A DNA stretch of 52,779 nucleotides from CAZCDS01 sp964497585 (lineage in GTDB: Bacteria; Desulfobacterota; Desulfomonilia; Desulfomonilales; Desulfomonilaceae), in NCBI GenBank assembly GCA_964497585.1, contig CAZCDS010000045.1, positions 1-52,779 of the forward strand. Reading direction: 5' to 3'. The translations under genes and the position numbers were made by a program. The notes under the pieces are model-generated. The model was not told the DNA's origin and searched no databases. It worked only from the letters and a program-made list of their open reading frames with translations. This document shows, one piece after another, positions 1 through 9,031 of the stretch (position 1 is the first letter of the stretch; each line of letters opens with the position of its first letter).

Positions 1-52
1 TGCGCGCGCTGTACGCGGGGAATCGAATACGCTATAAACGCGAAAGTATAGC

Positions 53-84
53 GGGGAGGGCGTTTTTGCAAAAACGCCCTCCCC
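53..84. repeat. Perfect 32-nt palindrome, terminator-like
   Basis: Two 15-nt arms (53-67 and 70-84) pair completely, with G-rich outer and T/A inner parts, around a GC centre. The right arm and the bases after it resemble the hairpin at 50128-50161, so this looks like one copy of a dispersed intergenic element. It could stop transcription arriving from upstream of the window. No gene overlaps it. Confidence 0.7.
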
Positions 85-94
85 GGTGAACTCT

Positions 95-120
95 CACCGA
101 CGGGTGCGATGCCGTCGGTG
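95..120. other. Second hairpin, tandem to the palindrome
   Basis: CACCGACGG (95-103) pairs with CCGTCGGTG (112-120) over 9 bp around an 8-nt loop. It lies 10 nt after the 53-84 palindrome. From here to the start of hbd at 341 I see no gene; short open frames there have no family-like sequence. The stretch is leader or promoter region. Confidence 0.5.
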
Positions 121-340
121 GCTTGCTATATCAAGTCTCGTCTGCTATTCACTAGTGGTTGTTCCTCGCAACCGAACAGAGCTGATACCACGTTGAGTTC
201 CCGCATGGGGCAGGTCTGCCGGCTTGGTTCCGGTCAGACCTCGCGGCACGGCTTGACCGGGGCATCCTACGTGTCTACCGAACCGTGTGGCGCGCCCATT
301 CTGAAACAAGATCACGGAATTCAGGAGGAGTGAAAACAAG

Positions 341-1198
341 ATGGAAATCAAGAAGATCGCCGTTATCGGAGCGGGCCTCATGGGAGCCGGCATCGCACAG
401 GTTGCCGCTCAGGCCGGGTTTGAAGTAAGCCTCGTGGACATCGAGCAGCGCTTTCTCGACAAAGGGCTCGGTACCATTCAGAAAAACCTGGATCGTGCCG
501 TGAGTAAGGGCAAGATGGAAGCCGCTGACGCCGAAGCCGTCCGCGGCCGCGTCACCGGGTCCCTGTCGCTGGCCGAAGCGGCAAAGGACGCGGACGTCGT
601 CATTGAAGCGGTCATCGAGAAGATGGAACTTAAGAAGTCCGTGTTCGGGGAACTGGAACAGAGCGCCAAGGAATCGGCAATATTCGCTTCAAACACCTCC
701 GCGCTGAGCATCACCGAGCTCGCAACGGCAACGAATCGCCCGGAACGCTTCATCGGAATGCATTTCTTCAATCCCGTTCCCGTGATGAAACTCGTTGAAG
801 TCATCAGAGGATACTCCACCTCCGACGAAACCGTTGCCGTTATCAAAGAGTTGACCGAGAAGATGGGCAAGACCGGCATTGAAGTGTCGGAAGCACCTGG
901 ATTCGTGGTAAATCGCATCCTCGTTCCCATGATTACCGAGGCGATTTTCGCTCTGCAGGAGGGCCTGGCAACCCCTCAAGAGATCGACCAGGGCATGAAA
1001 CTCGGCGCAAATCATCCCATCGGACCGCTCGCACTGGCCGATCTGGTCGGCCTCGACACGCTCCTGCTCGTCCAGCAGAATCTCTACGACGAGTTCGCCG
1101 ATTCCAAGTACAGACCGCCCGCCCTGCTCAAGAAGATGGTTCGCGCAGGACATCTGGGGAGGAAGACCGGCAAGGGCTTCTACGATTACACCAAATGA
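341..1198 (+). CDS. hbd: 3-hydroxyacyl-CoA (3-hydroxybutyryl-CoA) dehydrogenase
   Basis: This is a 285-residue NAD(P)-dependent dehydrogenase that interconverts 3-hydroxyacyl-CoA and 3-oxoacyl-CoA in beta-oxidation or butyrate-type metabolism. The N-terminal Rossmann motif VIGAGLMGAG lies at about 8-17. The catalytic Ser120 (NTSALS), His141 (GMHFFNP), Glu153 and Asn191 (APGFVVNR) are all present. The length is that of the single-function family, with no fused hydratase. The start has a strong AGGAGGAG ribosome site about 10 nt upstream. It stands alone, followed by a hairpin. In an organism with bamA and bamR it could serve the acyl-CoA steps after ring opening, but substrate chain length cannot be read from sequence. 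Family call is secure. Confidence 0.95.
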   Translation: MEIKKIAVIGAGLMGAGIAQVAAQAGFEVSLVDIEQRFLDKGLGTIQKNLDRAVSKGKMEAADAEAVRGRVTGSLSLAEAAKDADVVIEAVIEKMELKKSVFGELEQSAKESAIFASNTSALSITELATATNRPERFIGMHFFNPVPVMKLVEVIRGYSTSDETVAVIKELTEKMGKTGIEVSEAPGFVVNRILVPMITEAIFALQEGLATPQEIDQGMKLGANHPIGPLALADLVGLDTLLLVQQNLYDEFADSKYRPPALLKKMVRAGHLGRKTGKGFYDYTK

Positions 1199-1217
1199 GA
1201 TCGGACGAGCGTGCAAA

Positions 1218-1238
1218 GGGCCGGCTAGACGCCGGCCC
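1218..1238 (+). terminator. GC hairpin after hbd
   Basis: GGGCCGGC (1218-1225) and GCCGGCCC (1231-1238) form an 8-bp stem with a TAGAC loop, 20 nt after the hbd stop. No T-run follows, so it is either a weak terminator or a transcript-protecting hairpin. Confidence 0.45.
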
Positions 1239-1425
1239 TCCCGCGCGGCGATTCCTGACGTCTTTACTGTGCACCCATCCGGGACCTCGGGATTCGTACG
1301 AAGACACCGAGGCAAAGCTTTCCGTGGTGGGGCGACATGCCGCGCCCTTCTGCTCGACATGATTGCAGGGTGTGGCGTGGCTGGTTGCTTCAAGCGGCTG
1401 ATGGAGTCTGCACGAGACAAGAACG

Positions 1426-1908
1426 ATGGAAGAGATAGCCTATAGACCGATTGGAACGATTCACTCCCCTTTCACGGAGCCGGAAGAGATGCCGATCCAG
1501 CCCTGTGGGGCTATGGGCGTCTCCGGCACCGTGGAACTATTCGAAGAATACGCAGCCGGGCTCAAAGATCTGGATGGATTTTCTCATCTGATCCTGATTT
1601 ACCACTGCCATCTCTCCGAGGGGTTTGACCTTGAGGTCAAGCCCTTCCTCGACAGCGCGCCCCGGGGAGTCTTTGCCACGAGGGCTCCCCGTCGCCCAAA
1701 TTCGATCGGGCTGTCAGTCGTCAAACTCGTCAGTATGTCCGGCCGAACCTTGCACATCGAGAACGCGGACATCATTGACGGGACGCCTCTGCTGGACATC
1801 AAACCCTATGTCTCGACCTTTGACGCGGTCGAGGAGGAGCGCATCGGATGGCTCTCCGAGCGGGTGAAGAACGCACGAGACGCACGATCGGACGAGCGGT
1901 TCCGGTGA
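1426..1908 (+). CDS. trmO: tRNA (N6-threonylcarbamoyladenosine37-N6)-methyltransferase
   Basis: This 160-residue protein matches the TrmO (YaeB/TsaA) family, which uses S-adenosylmethionine to methylate t6A37 in tRNA. Visible family features are the N-terminal YRPIGTIHSPF segment, the LDGFSHLILIYHCH segment (about 49-62), the RAPRRPNSIGLSVVKL block (about 86-101), and the GTPLLDIKPYVSTFD block (about 118-132). It lacks the C-terminal extension of the E. coli protein, as many short bacterial and archaeal members do. The ribosome site is weak. It is an isolated housekeeping gene. Confidence 0.9.
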   Translation: MEEIAYRPIGTIHSPFTEPEEMPIQPCGAMGVSGTVELFEEYAAGLKDLDGFSHLILIYHCHLSEGFDLEVKPFLDSAPRGVFATRAPRRPNSIGLSVVKLVSMSGRTLHIENADIIDGTPLLDIKPYVSTFDAVEEERIGWLSERVKNARDARSDERFR

Positions 1909-1944
1909 ACGAAAACTCACTCAGCATCGAGGGGGCTTTTTTTG

Positions 1945-1972
1945 TTGACAGATTAGTTCGTATACGTAATAT
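1945..1972 (+). promoter_or_regulatory. Sigma70-type promoter candidate
   Basis: TTGACA at 1945-1950 is followed, after 16 nt, by TAATAT at 1967-1972. It sits about 90 nt before the chosen start of the molybdopterin oxidoreductase and just past a GGGGGC plus T-run at 1931-1943 that may end trmO transcription. Confidence 0.5.
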
Positions 1973-2062
1973 TTGGATGAGTTGAAAAGGCTCAACAAGG
2001 TCCCCTATCTAAGAGACGTTTCTACGGCTGGGAAGCATAGCCCTACGCAAAGGAGAGCCCCA

Positions 2063-4300
2063 ATGGAAACAAAGCACAAGACGGGTTGCGTGTGTTGCGC
2101 GCAGAACTGCGGCCTCGAACTCGAGGTCGAAGACAACCGCATCATCAAGGTCAAGCCCGACAAGGACAATCCCAAGAGCGAAGGGTACGCGTGCCGCAAG
2201 GGTTTGAACATCGCCTACTATCAGCATCACGCGGACCGTCTGACGCACCCTTTGAAACGGGTGGGAGATGACTTCGAGCGGATATCCTGGGACCAGGCCC
2301 TCGACGAGATCGCGCAGAAGCTCCGGGGAATCGTAGATCAGCACGGTCCGCGTTCCTTTGCGTACATGGGGGGCGGCGGCCAGGGGTGCCATTTTGAGGC
2401 TGCGTTCGGCGTGCGCTTCCTCCGCGGGCTCGGCTCTCACTACCATTACAGTGCGCTGGCTCAGGAGCTGACCGGGATGTTCTGGGTGAACGGCCGCGCG
2501 CTCGGAAGGCAGTATCTGCCCATGCTTCCTGACGAACACGAAACGGACATGCTCGTATCCATCGGGTGGAACGGGTGGATGAGCCACCAGATGGCCCAGG
2601 CCAGGCGCCACCTCAAGCGGATATCGGACGATCCGGACAAGATCCTGCTCGTGATCGACCCCAGGCGCTCCGAGACCGCTGAACGGGCCGATATCCATCT
2701 TGCGATCCGCCCCGGAACCGACGCGCTATTGACCCGCGCGATGATTGCGCTCATCGTCCAGGAGGGTTGGCACAAGACTGACTACCTGGCAGAGCACACC
2801 AACGGCTTCGAAGAGATCCTCCCCTGGTTCGAGGCTTTCGACGTCCGAGAGGCGGTCAGGGTCTGTGAACTCGACTACGATCAGGTCCGTGACGTTTGTC
2901 GGCTCTTCGCAACGCGCAAATGGGCCCTGCACGCGGATCTCGGCATCCTGATGAACCGGCATAGTACGGTCACGTCGTACCTCGAGGTGATCCTCCTGGC
3001 GATCTGCGGAAGAATCGGCGTGCGAGGCGGCAACATCGTCCCCGGACACCTCATGCCCATGGGATCGCATTCCGATGAACGCAATTCTCGGACATGGCGC
3101 ACCGTCGCGACGAATTACCCTGCAATCATGGGGACCTTCCCTCCCAATGTTATGCCCGAAGAGATCCTGACCGACGGACTGGATCGGCTCCGATCGGTGC
3201 TCGTCAGTGGCGCGAATCCGTTGAGATCGTACGCGGACACGAGCGCGTACGAGGAGGCTTTCGCAAAGCTCGATCTCGCGGTCACTATCGACATTGCCAT
3301 GACCGAGACCGCGGCACTCTCCCACTACGTGCTGCCCGCGAAGTCCGCCTACGAAAAGTGGGACGGCACGTTTTTCACCTGGACCTATCCCGGAATCTAC
3401 TTCCAGATGCGTCGGCCTGTGATTGAGCCTGAAGGCGAGCCCCTGGAAGAGAGTGAGATCATGGCGGGTCTGGCCGAGCGGCTGGGGCTGATCCCCGAGG
3501 TTCCCGATTCGCTCTTCGAGGCCGCAAAAGGGGACCGTATGACCTTCGGGATGGCACTCATGCAGTACGCGCAGTCCGAGCCCGCAGCAGCAAAGGTCCT
3601 TCCCTTCGTGCTCGGCAAGACACTTGGCCCGGTGCTCGGGTCGTACAACCTGGCAGCGCTCTGGGGCCTTCTACAGACCGCGCCGAAGGCTTTCCGGGCG
3701 AGCGCGGCACGCGCGGGCTTCGATCCGGGATTGGGCATGGGCGAGCAGTTGTTCCAGGCGCTCCTCGAGACCCCCCAGGGCATGTGGATCGGAAAGAGCG
3801 ACCCGGAGAACCCATTCGGAGAGCTGCGCACCGAAGACAAGAAGATCAACCTTGTCATTCCCGAGCTTGCCGACTGGGTGCAGAGCATCACTCCGTCCAG
3901 TGAAGAGGAGGATCTCAAACCGGATCCGGAGTATCCTCTGATACTCACCGCGGGCCGCCGTACCGACTACAACGCGAACACGATTATGCGGAATCCCGAG
4001 TGGACCAAGGGGAAAAGAGTCTGCACGGTTCTCATGAACCCTGCGGACGCGGACGCGCTCGGCCTCACGGAGGGTGAGATGGTCAAAGTAATCTCCGAGG
4101 CCGGCGAGGAACGGGTCGAATTGGAAGTCACCGACGCTGCCAGGCCGGGCCACGTGGTCATCCCCCACGGCTTCGGGCTCGTGTTCCAGGGCAAGACGTA
4201 TCGGGCAAACGTCAACCGGCTGACGAAGAACACCCACCGGGACCGCTTCGCGGCCACGCCCTACCACCGGTACGTCCCGTGCCGGGTGCAAAGGGTCTGA
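2063..4300 (+). CDS. Molybdopterin oxidoreductase, DMSO-reductase superfamily
   Basis: This 745-residue protein has the layout of the bis-MGD enzyme family. An N-terminal [4Fe-4S] set Cys9-x2-Cys12-x3-Cys16 plus Cys44 is followed by molybdopterin-binding domains and a C-terminal dinucleotide-binding domain (about 625-745, from PLILTAGRR to the end). The start at 2063 has AAGGAGAG 6-13 nt upstream; a longer frame from 1973 is unlikely. In formate dehydrogenases a Cys or Sec metal ligand occurs near residue 134. Here the region reads YSALAQELTG, with no Cys or Sec. The substrate is therefore unclear. No iron-sulfur or membrane partner gene is adjacent, so it may act as a single soluble subunit. 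There is no Tat signal. Confidence 0.88.
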   Translation: METKHKTGCVCCAQNCGLELEVEDNRIIKVKPDKDNPKSEGYACRKGLNIAYYQHHADRLTHPLKRVGDDFERISWDQALDEIAQKLRGIVDQHGPRSFAYMGGGGQGCHFEAAFGVRFLRGLGSHYHYSALAQELTGMFWVNGRALGRQYLPMLPDEHETDMLVSIGWNGWMSHQMAQARRHLKRISDDPDKILLVIDPRRSETAERADIHLAIRPGTDALLTRAMIALIVQEGWHKTDYLAEHTNGFEEILPWFEAFDVREAVRVCELDYDQVRDVCRLFATRKWALHADLGILMNRHSTVTSYLEVILLAICGRIGVRGGNIVPGHLMPMGSHSDERNSRTWRTVATNYPAIMGTFPPNVMPEEILTDGLDRLRSVLVSGANPLRSYADTSAYEEAFAKLDLAVTIDIAMTETAALSHYVLPAKSAYEKWDGTFFTWTYPGIYFQMRRPVIEPEGEPLEESEIMAGLAERLGLIPEVPDSLFEAAKGDRMTFGMALMQYAQSEPAAAKVLPFVLGKTLGPVLGSYNLAALWGLLQTAPKAFRASAARAGFDPGLGMGEQLFQALLETPQGMWIGKSDPENPFGELRTEDKKINLVIPELADWVQSITPSSEEEDLKPDPEYPLILTAGRRTDYNANTIMRNPEWTKGKRVCTVLMNPADADALGLTEGEMVKVISEAGEERVELEVTDAARPGHVVIPHGFGLVFQGKTYRANVNRLTKNTHRDRFAATPYHRYVPCRVQRV

Positions 4301-4469
4301 GGCTGTCCGGAGGACAATCACAAGAATCCTCGTAAGGGCCGCCATATCGGATGCCCAAGGCTGGTCTCGTTCTCTTCCCCTTTGCTGAGCGGCCTAGGGC
4401 GACATGCTTGCTCCGTTTGGGCTCGGGGTGTAGAATAGCTCCCTATAACGTTGGAGAGTCTGAACGAGA

Positions 4470-5681
4470 ATGAGTCAAAGCTGGGTACCCATATCGACGA
4501 TACTGAAGACCGTGCCGAAACTCTTGCAGAAGCCCGGATACGCGAAAAACGTCGCCATGATCCAGGTGGACAAGTTCATGAGAAACTTGTCACCCCGGGA
4601 GAGTGACGGAACCGCAAACCGGATCAGGCAGTGCAGCATAAGGATCACGGACGTGTGCAATCTCAGGTGTCACACCTGCGGTCAGTGGGGAGATCAGGGG
4701 TTCCTCAAGGGATGCTCCCTGAAGGAACTCAAGGGCCAGGAAGTCCCTCCCGAGCGATACATCGAGTTGCTGCGGGATCTCGACCGGAACGGGCATCACC
4801 CCTCGGTCTATCTCTGGGGCGGAGAGCCCATGCTGTACAAGGGTTCCGTCGAGATATTCGAAGAGTCCGCGCGTCTGGGTATGGCCCCGTCGATCGCGAC
4901 GAACGGAACGGGGATCGCGGAAAACGCGGAACGCCTCGTCGCAGCTCCCATGTTCTTGATCCAGATCTCGGTCGACGGTCCCAACGAAGAGATCCACAAC
5001 GCGTGCCGTCCCGGCGCGGCTCCAGGAGTCAACAATTTCGCCACGATCAACAAGGCCATCGATCGGGTCCGCGAGCTGCGCAGCGGGAACGGCCAGCGAT
5101 TGCCGCTGATCGCTGCGCTTACCACGATCAACAATCTCAATTACAATCGGCTCGTCGACGTGTACGAGAGATTCAAGGACCGGGTCGACGTCGCGGTCTT
5201 CTACCTCGCCTGGTGGATCGATGAAGCGTCGGCCGAGGCTCATGCCAAGGATTTCGAGGAGCGTTTCGGATTCAAGCCGGCGAAGCACTTCGGTTGGGTA
5301 GGAGACTGGACCCCCCCCGATTACGACGTCCTGGCCCAGCAATTGCAGCAGCTCAACAAGCGAGCCGCGCAATTATCCGGGCCTGCTGTGGTTATCATGC
5401 CCCCGCTGAACGACACCGAGGATCTGAAGACCTACTACACAGACCACAGTCAGACCTTTGGCTTCGATCGATGCGTTTCCATCTTCAGCGCGGTGGAGAT
5501 CAATTCCAACGGCGACATGTCACCCTGCCGGGACTACCACGATTTCGTGGTGGGAAACGTCAAAGAGAAGACGATCACCGAACTGTGGAATTCCGAACCC
5601 TACCTGAAGTTCCGCAAGAGCCTTTCTGACAAGGGACTCATGCCCGTCTGCACCCGTTGCTGCGGTTTGATGGGGTACTGA
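4470..5681 (+). CDS. Radical SAM enzyme with SPASM domain
   Basis: This 403-residue protein carries the radical SAM cluster motif CNLRCHTC (Cys-x3-Cys-x2-Cys, about 64-71), a GGEP-type SAM-binding motif (WGGEPML), and a C-terminal SPASM-like region with Cys-rich ends (CVSIF..., SPCRDYHDF, and CTRCCG at the terminus). Such proteins modify peptides or proteins, act as anaerobic sulfatase-type maturases, or work on small molecules. No precursor peptide gene or sulfatase is evident next to it, so the substrate cannot be named. It follows the molybdopterin oxidoreductase by 169 nt, with no clear functional link. The ribosome site at the ATG is poor. Confidence 0.88.
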   Translation: MSQSWVPISTILKTVPKLLQKPGYAKNVAMIQVDKFMRNLSPRESDGTANRIRQCSIRITDVCNLRCHTCGQWGDQGFLKGCSLKELKGQEVPPERYIELLRDLDRNGHHPSVYLWGGEPMLYKGSVEIFEESARLGMAPSIATNGTGIAENAERLVAAPMFLIQISVDGPNEEIHNACRPGAAPGVNNFATINKAIDRVRELRSGNGQRLPLIAALTTINNLNYNRLVDVYERFKDRVDVAVFYLAWWIDEASAEAHAKDFEERFGFKPAKHFGWVGDWTPPDYDVLAQQLQQLNKRAAQLSGPAVVIMPPLNDTEDLKTYYTDHSQTFGFDRCVSIFSAVEINSNGDMSPCRDYHDFVVGNVKEKTITELWNSEPYLKFRKSLSDKGLMPVCTRCCGLMGY

Positions 5682-5790
5682 TTCCATTCAGCCTTCGAAG
5701 AGGTGATCCAGGGAAGTCCATATCCCCACATCTATGCGCGCCTTTCGGACACTTTACGTGGGATGCTTCCCTTGCTGCTAAACGCTCAGG

Positions 5791-5805
5791 CGTCTATAAT
5801 AGACG
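5791..5805. promoter_or_regulatory. Palindrome CGTCTAT-A-ATAGACG
   Basis: Perfect 7-bp inverted repeat with a one-base centre, 49 nt upstream of the -35 box at 5854. It could be an operator half of a two-site arrangement with 5827-5845. The regulator is unknown. Confidence 0.4.
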
Positions 5806-5826
5806 AAAATTAACTTATTACAGAAT

Positions 5827-5845
5827 ATTATGTTCTCAACATAAT
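5827..5845. promoter_or_regulatory. Palindrome ATTATGTT-CTC-AACATAAT
   Basis: Perfect 8-bp inverted repeat with a 3-nt spacer, ending 8 nt before the -35 box at 5854. Size and position suit a dimeric activator or repressor site. Confidence 0.5.
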
Positions 5846-5853
5846 CCTCTCCA

Positions 5854-5883
5854 TTGACATCTGAACTATCCTTGCGGTATAAT
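5854..5883 (+). promoter_or_regulatory. Consensus sigma70 promoter
   Basis: TTGACA (5854-5859) and TATAAT (5878-5883) are exact consensus boxes with an 18-nt spacer. They lie 48 nt before the ATG of the small exported protein at 5931. This is the strongest promoter visible in the window. Confidence 0.8.
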
Positions 5884-5930
5884 TGCGCTAACGAAACGAA
5901 TCCTCTCCTGCAGGAAAGGGAGATTGTCGG

Positions 5931-6314
5931 ATGTCACGTCCCATAGTACTCATTGCTCTGATTCTTGTCGCGTCGGCCTTCTGTATTGCAGGAAGCGATG
6001 CCCTTGCGGGTGAGAGCTATCCTCCCCAGGCGCCGAGCAGCGTCTCATGGCTCCCTCACGGGTATGGCGGCTCTATGTGGGTGTCCAATTCCCTCTGGAA
6101 TCGAAAGAAGAGTTACTACGGGTTCCGCTCGGTTCCCGAACATACCGGGGCCTATTCCCTGCCCCTTTGGGGATGGGATGTGAACGGCTACTATCTAGGC
6201 CCTCAGGTTCCCGAGAAGGATCCGGTCGTGTGCCAGCTTCCCATTGGACTCATCTACCCGGAACACGGGCCGCCCCTGCCTCCGCAGCCCAGACGAAAAC
6301 GTATTCACAAATAG
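5931..6314 (+). CDS. Small exported protein, family unknown
   Basis: A 127-residue protein with a clear Sec signal peptide (hydrophobic stretch about 4-20, likely cleavage near ALAG at 25-28). The mature part is rich in Trp, Tyr, Pro and Gly and ends in a basic, proline-containing tail. I do not recognise a family. A GGAAAGGGAG ribosome site precedes the ATG. The consensus promoter and two palindromes upstream suggest strong but regulated expression. It stands alone. The protein is probably periplasmic or envelope-associated. Confidence 0.75.
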   Translation: MSRPIVLIALILVASAFCIAGSDALAGESYPPQAPSSVSWLPHGYGGSMWVSNSLWNRKKSYYGFRSVPEHTGAYSLPLWGWDVNGYYLGPQVPEKDPVVCQLPIGLIYPEHGPPLPPQPRRKRIHK

Positions 6315-6475
6315 TCGCCTAGGCCGCCCCCCAAAGAGGTCGTCCCTAGAGGGGGAAATCCGGCGACATCATCCCGTGGGTCAGTCGTCCCCGTCCCACG
6401 TGACTTTCGCTCCGAGGGATGCGCGATGATGGTTCGCTGCTCGCGAGTCAGAGTGCCTATTCCCCGCGCGTGGGC

Positions 6476-9031
6476 CTACCCCTTCTTGACGTGATTAAGC
6501 CTATGGGAAAACGCCAGGTTGGGATGTTCCGGGGTCAGCCGAACCTCGTACCCGTAGAGACCTGTGTGGTTGAGGGGGATAAGGCCGGTGAATTGCACCG
6601 GTCCCTGTCCCGCCGACCCCGTGTCCGCGTGCCCGAGGCGAGTGCGGTAACGGACGGTGAGATTGTCCCACAGGTCGAGCGGTCCGTGGAAAAGCTCCAC
6701 CCTCAGCTCGTCAGGGTGGTGCCCCGCGGTGTCAACGGTAACGGTCACTGCGACATCTTTACCCTGGACAGCATTTTCGCCGTCCTGGACCTCCACGTTG
6801 AGGATTGCGATATTGTCCCAGTCCGCGAGGATTCGCTTTTTCCAGGCGACCATCCCGTTGAGCTTCTCGAAGCCGTTCCGCTTGAGTTCTCCGGCATTGG
6901 CCGCCATGGGGACGTAGAAGTTCTCAACGTAATTTGCGACCATTCGATGCGCGTTGAACAACGGACAGACCGTCTCTATGGATCGCTTCATTATGCGCAC
7001 CCACTCCCGGGGAATATCGTCCAATCCTCTGTCGTAGAAGATCGGCTTAACCGTTTCTTCGAGGAGGTCGTACAGGGCAAGGCTTTCAATGTGGTCCTGT
7101 TCCTCGGGATCCTCGTACACCTCGCCGGAGCCTATGGTCCAGCCGTTGTCTCCGCAGTATCCCTCATCCCACCATCCGTCCAGTGTGCTGAGGTTCAGCG
7201 CCCCGTTGGCCGCGGCCTTCATACCGGACGTCCCGCAGGCTTCAAGGGGACGCCGGGGCGTATTGAGCCAGACGTCGGCGCCCTGGACCATGTATCTGGC
7301 CACATTGATGTCGTAGTCCTCGATGTAGACGATTCTCCCTCGGAAGGGCTCCTTCTGCGCCAGCGCCACGATCGCCTTGATCAGTTCTTTCCCCGCGTTG
7401 TCCGTGGGATGGGCTTTTCCCGCAAAGATGATCTGAACGGGACGATCGGGATGGTTGACGATTCTCTCGATTCGTTCGGGCTCTCGGAAGAGGAGCGTAG
7501 GCCTGCTGTATCCAGAGAAACGGCGTCCAAAACAGAGCGTAAGGGCCTCCGGATCGAGCGCGTTTTCGGCCAGTTCCAGCTCCCGCCCTGTGACTCCGCG
7601 CCGGAGGAGTTGGCGGAGCAGCCGTTTTCGGGCGAAGTTCACGAGCCTGACTCTGCACCGCTCGTGGGTGCGCCAGAGTTCGGTGTCCGGTATTTTTTCG
7701 GCTCGGGTCCATATCTTTTCGCTATCAGGGTCCTCATTCCATCCGGGCTCGAGGTACCGGTCGTAGAGAATGCTCATATCCCGAGAAAGGTATGAGGGTA
7801 TGTGAATTCCATTGGTAATAGGCACAATCGGCACGTCCTCAATATCCGCGTTGGGCCAGACTTCACGCCACATCCGTCGGGCCACCTCAGCGTGCAACTT
7901 GCTCACCCCATTCGCCCGCGCGGTGAGTCTCAGTCCCAGCACGGTCATCCGGAATCCGTCCGGACCTTCCGCAGGGACACGTCCCATACGATAAAAGGCT
8001 TCAAAATCGATGCCGAGACCATCCGCGAGGCTCCGGAAGTATTTCGTCACAAGTCCCCGGTCGAATCGATCGGTCACCGCGGGTACAGGGCTGTGGATGG
8101 TGAGCACGCTCTGTGCAGTGACGATCTCCCGGGCCTCCTCCAAGGACAGGCCCTTGTCCCGGACGAAGTGCCGGATCCGTTCCACCAGGGCGAACGCGGC
8201 GTGGCCTTCGTTGAGATGATAGACGTCCGGCTCGATGCCGAGCGCGTCGAGCACGCGGCACCCCCCTACCCCCAGGAGTATCTCCTGCCGCATGCGCATT
8301 TCCTGGTCGCCGCCATGGAGTTTAGATGTAACAGCCCGTAATAAAGATGAATTCTCAGGAACATCCGCGTCGAGCAAGTAGAGGGCGATCCGTCCCACAT
8401 TGACCTTGAGCACACGGGCAAAAAGCTCCTCCCCGGCCATGTTTACCGATACCCGCAGAGGCTGGCCGGACGCGTCGGTCACGCGCTCCAGGGGCAAGGT
8501 GTCCATCTCGGATGGTGAGTAGACTTCGGTCTGCCAGCCATCGGACTTAAGTTCCTGGACGAAATACCCTTCCTTGTACATGAGCCCGACACCGACCATC
8601 GGCAGATTCAGATCGCTCGCGGCCTTGAGATGATCCCCTGCGAGCAAACCGAGACCGCCCGCATAGATAGGGAGACATTCGGTCAGTCCGAATTCAAGCG
8701 AGAAGTACGCGATGGTGAAATCAACGGGCCGGTCAAGGTTGTAATCGTAGGCCCTACGGCTCTCCATGTATGTTCGGAAGCGGCCGCGCACCTTATCTGC
8801 ATGGGCCTGGTACCCGTCATCATCGCGGATCCTGTTGAAACTCTTTCGCGAGAGTCGAATAAGTGTCTGCTGGGGATTGTGGTTCGTCTGATCCCAGAGC
8901 TGCTCATCGAGGTGGTTGAAGAGTTCAACGGCTTCAGCGTTCCAGGAAAACCAGAGATTTGACGCGATCTCTCTCAAGTTTTCCAGTCCTCCCTCCATGG
9001 GGGGGACAACCACATACTTCCTTATGGCCAT
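6476..9031 (-). CDS. glgP: Alpha-glucan (glycogen/maltodextrin) phosphorylase
   Basis: An 851-residue GT35 phosphorylase that releases glucose-1-phosphate from glycogen or maltodextrins. The N-terminus carries the DUF3417-type segment (MEGGLENLREIASNLWFSW) of the archaeal/bacterial alpha-glucan phosphorylase subfamily. The PLP-lysine region EACGTSGMKAAANG is intact, as is the substrate segment HLNEGHAAF. The start at 9031 follows a GAGG ribosome site and gives the usual MAIRKYVVVPP beginning; a 31-codon longer frame lacks support. No glycogen synthase or branching enzyme lies nearby, so it is a lone gene for carbohydrate reserve use. Confidence 0.94.
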   Translation of the reverse strand: MAIRKYVVVPPMEGGLENLREIASNLWFSWNAEAVELFNHLDEQLWDQTNHNPQQTLIRLSRKSFNRIRDDDGYQAHADKVRGRFRTYMESRRAYDYNLDRPVDFTIAYFSLEFGLTECLPIYAGGLGLLAGDHLKAASDLNLPMVGVGLMYKEGYFVQELKSDGWQTEVYSPSEMDTLPLERVTDASGQPLRVSVNMAGEELFARVLKVNVGRIALYLLDADVPENSSLLRAVTSKLHGGDQEMRMRQEILLGVGGCRVLDALGIEPDVYHLNEGHAAFALVERIRHFVRDKGLSLEEAREIVTAQSVLTIHSPVPAVTDRFDRGLVTKYFRSLADGLGIDFEAFYRMGRVPAEGPDGFRMTVLGLRLTARANGVSKLHAEVARRMWREVWPNADIEDVPIVPITNGIHIPSYLSRDMSILYDRYLEPGWNEDPDSEKIWTRAEKIPDTELWRTHERCRVRLVNFARKRLLRQLLRRGVTGRELELAENALDPEALTLCFGRRFSGYSRPTLLFREPERIERIVNHPDRPVQIIFAGKAHPTDNAGKELIKAIVALAQKEPFRGRIVYIEDYDINVARYMVQGADVWLNTPRRPLEACGTSGMKAAANGALNLSTLDGWWDEGYCGDNGWTIGSGEVYEDPEEQDHIESLALYDLLEETVKPIFYDRGLDDIPREWVRIMKRSIETVCPLFNAHRMVANYVENFYVPMAANAGELKRNGFEKLNGMVAWKKRILADWDNIAILNVEVQDGENAVQGKDVAVTVTVDTAGHHPDELRVELFHGPLDLWDNLTVRYRTRLGHADTGSAGQGPVQFTGLIPLNHTGLYGYEVRLTPEHPNLAFSHRLNHVKKG

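Noticed and set aside
109..333. Small frame before hbd
   Set aside because: No ribosome site, no motif, and it covers the hairpin and leader region.
6419..7795. 458-codon open frame on the plus strand
   Set aside because: It lies fully antisense to the well-conserved glgP gene and has no family motif; long antisense frames are expected in GC-rich DNA.
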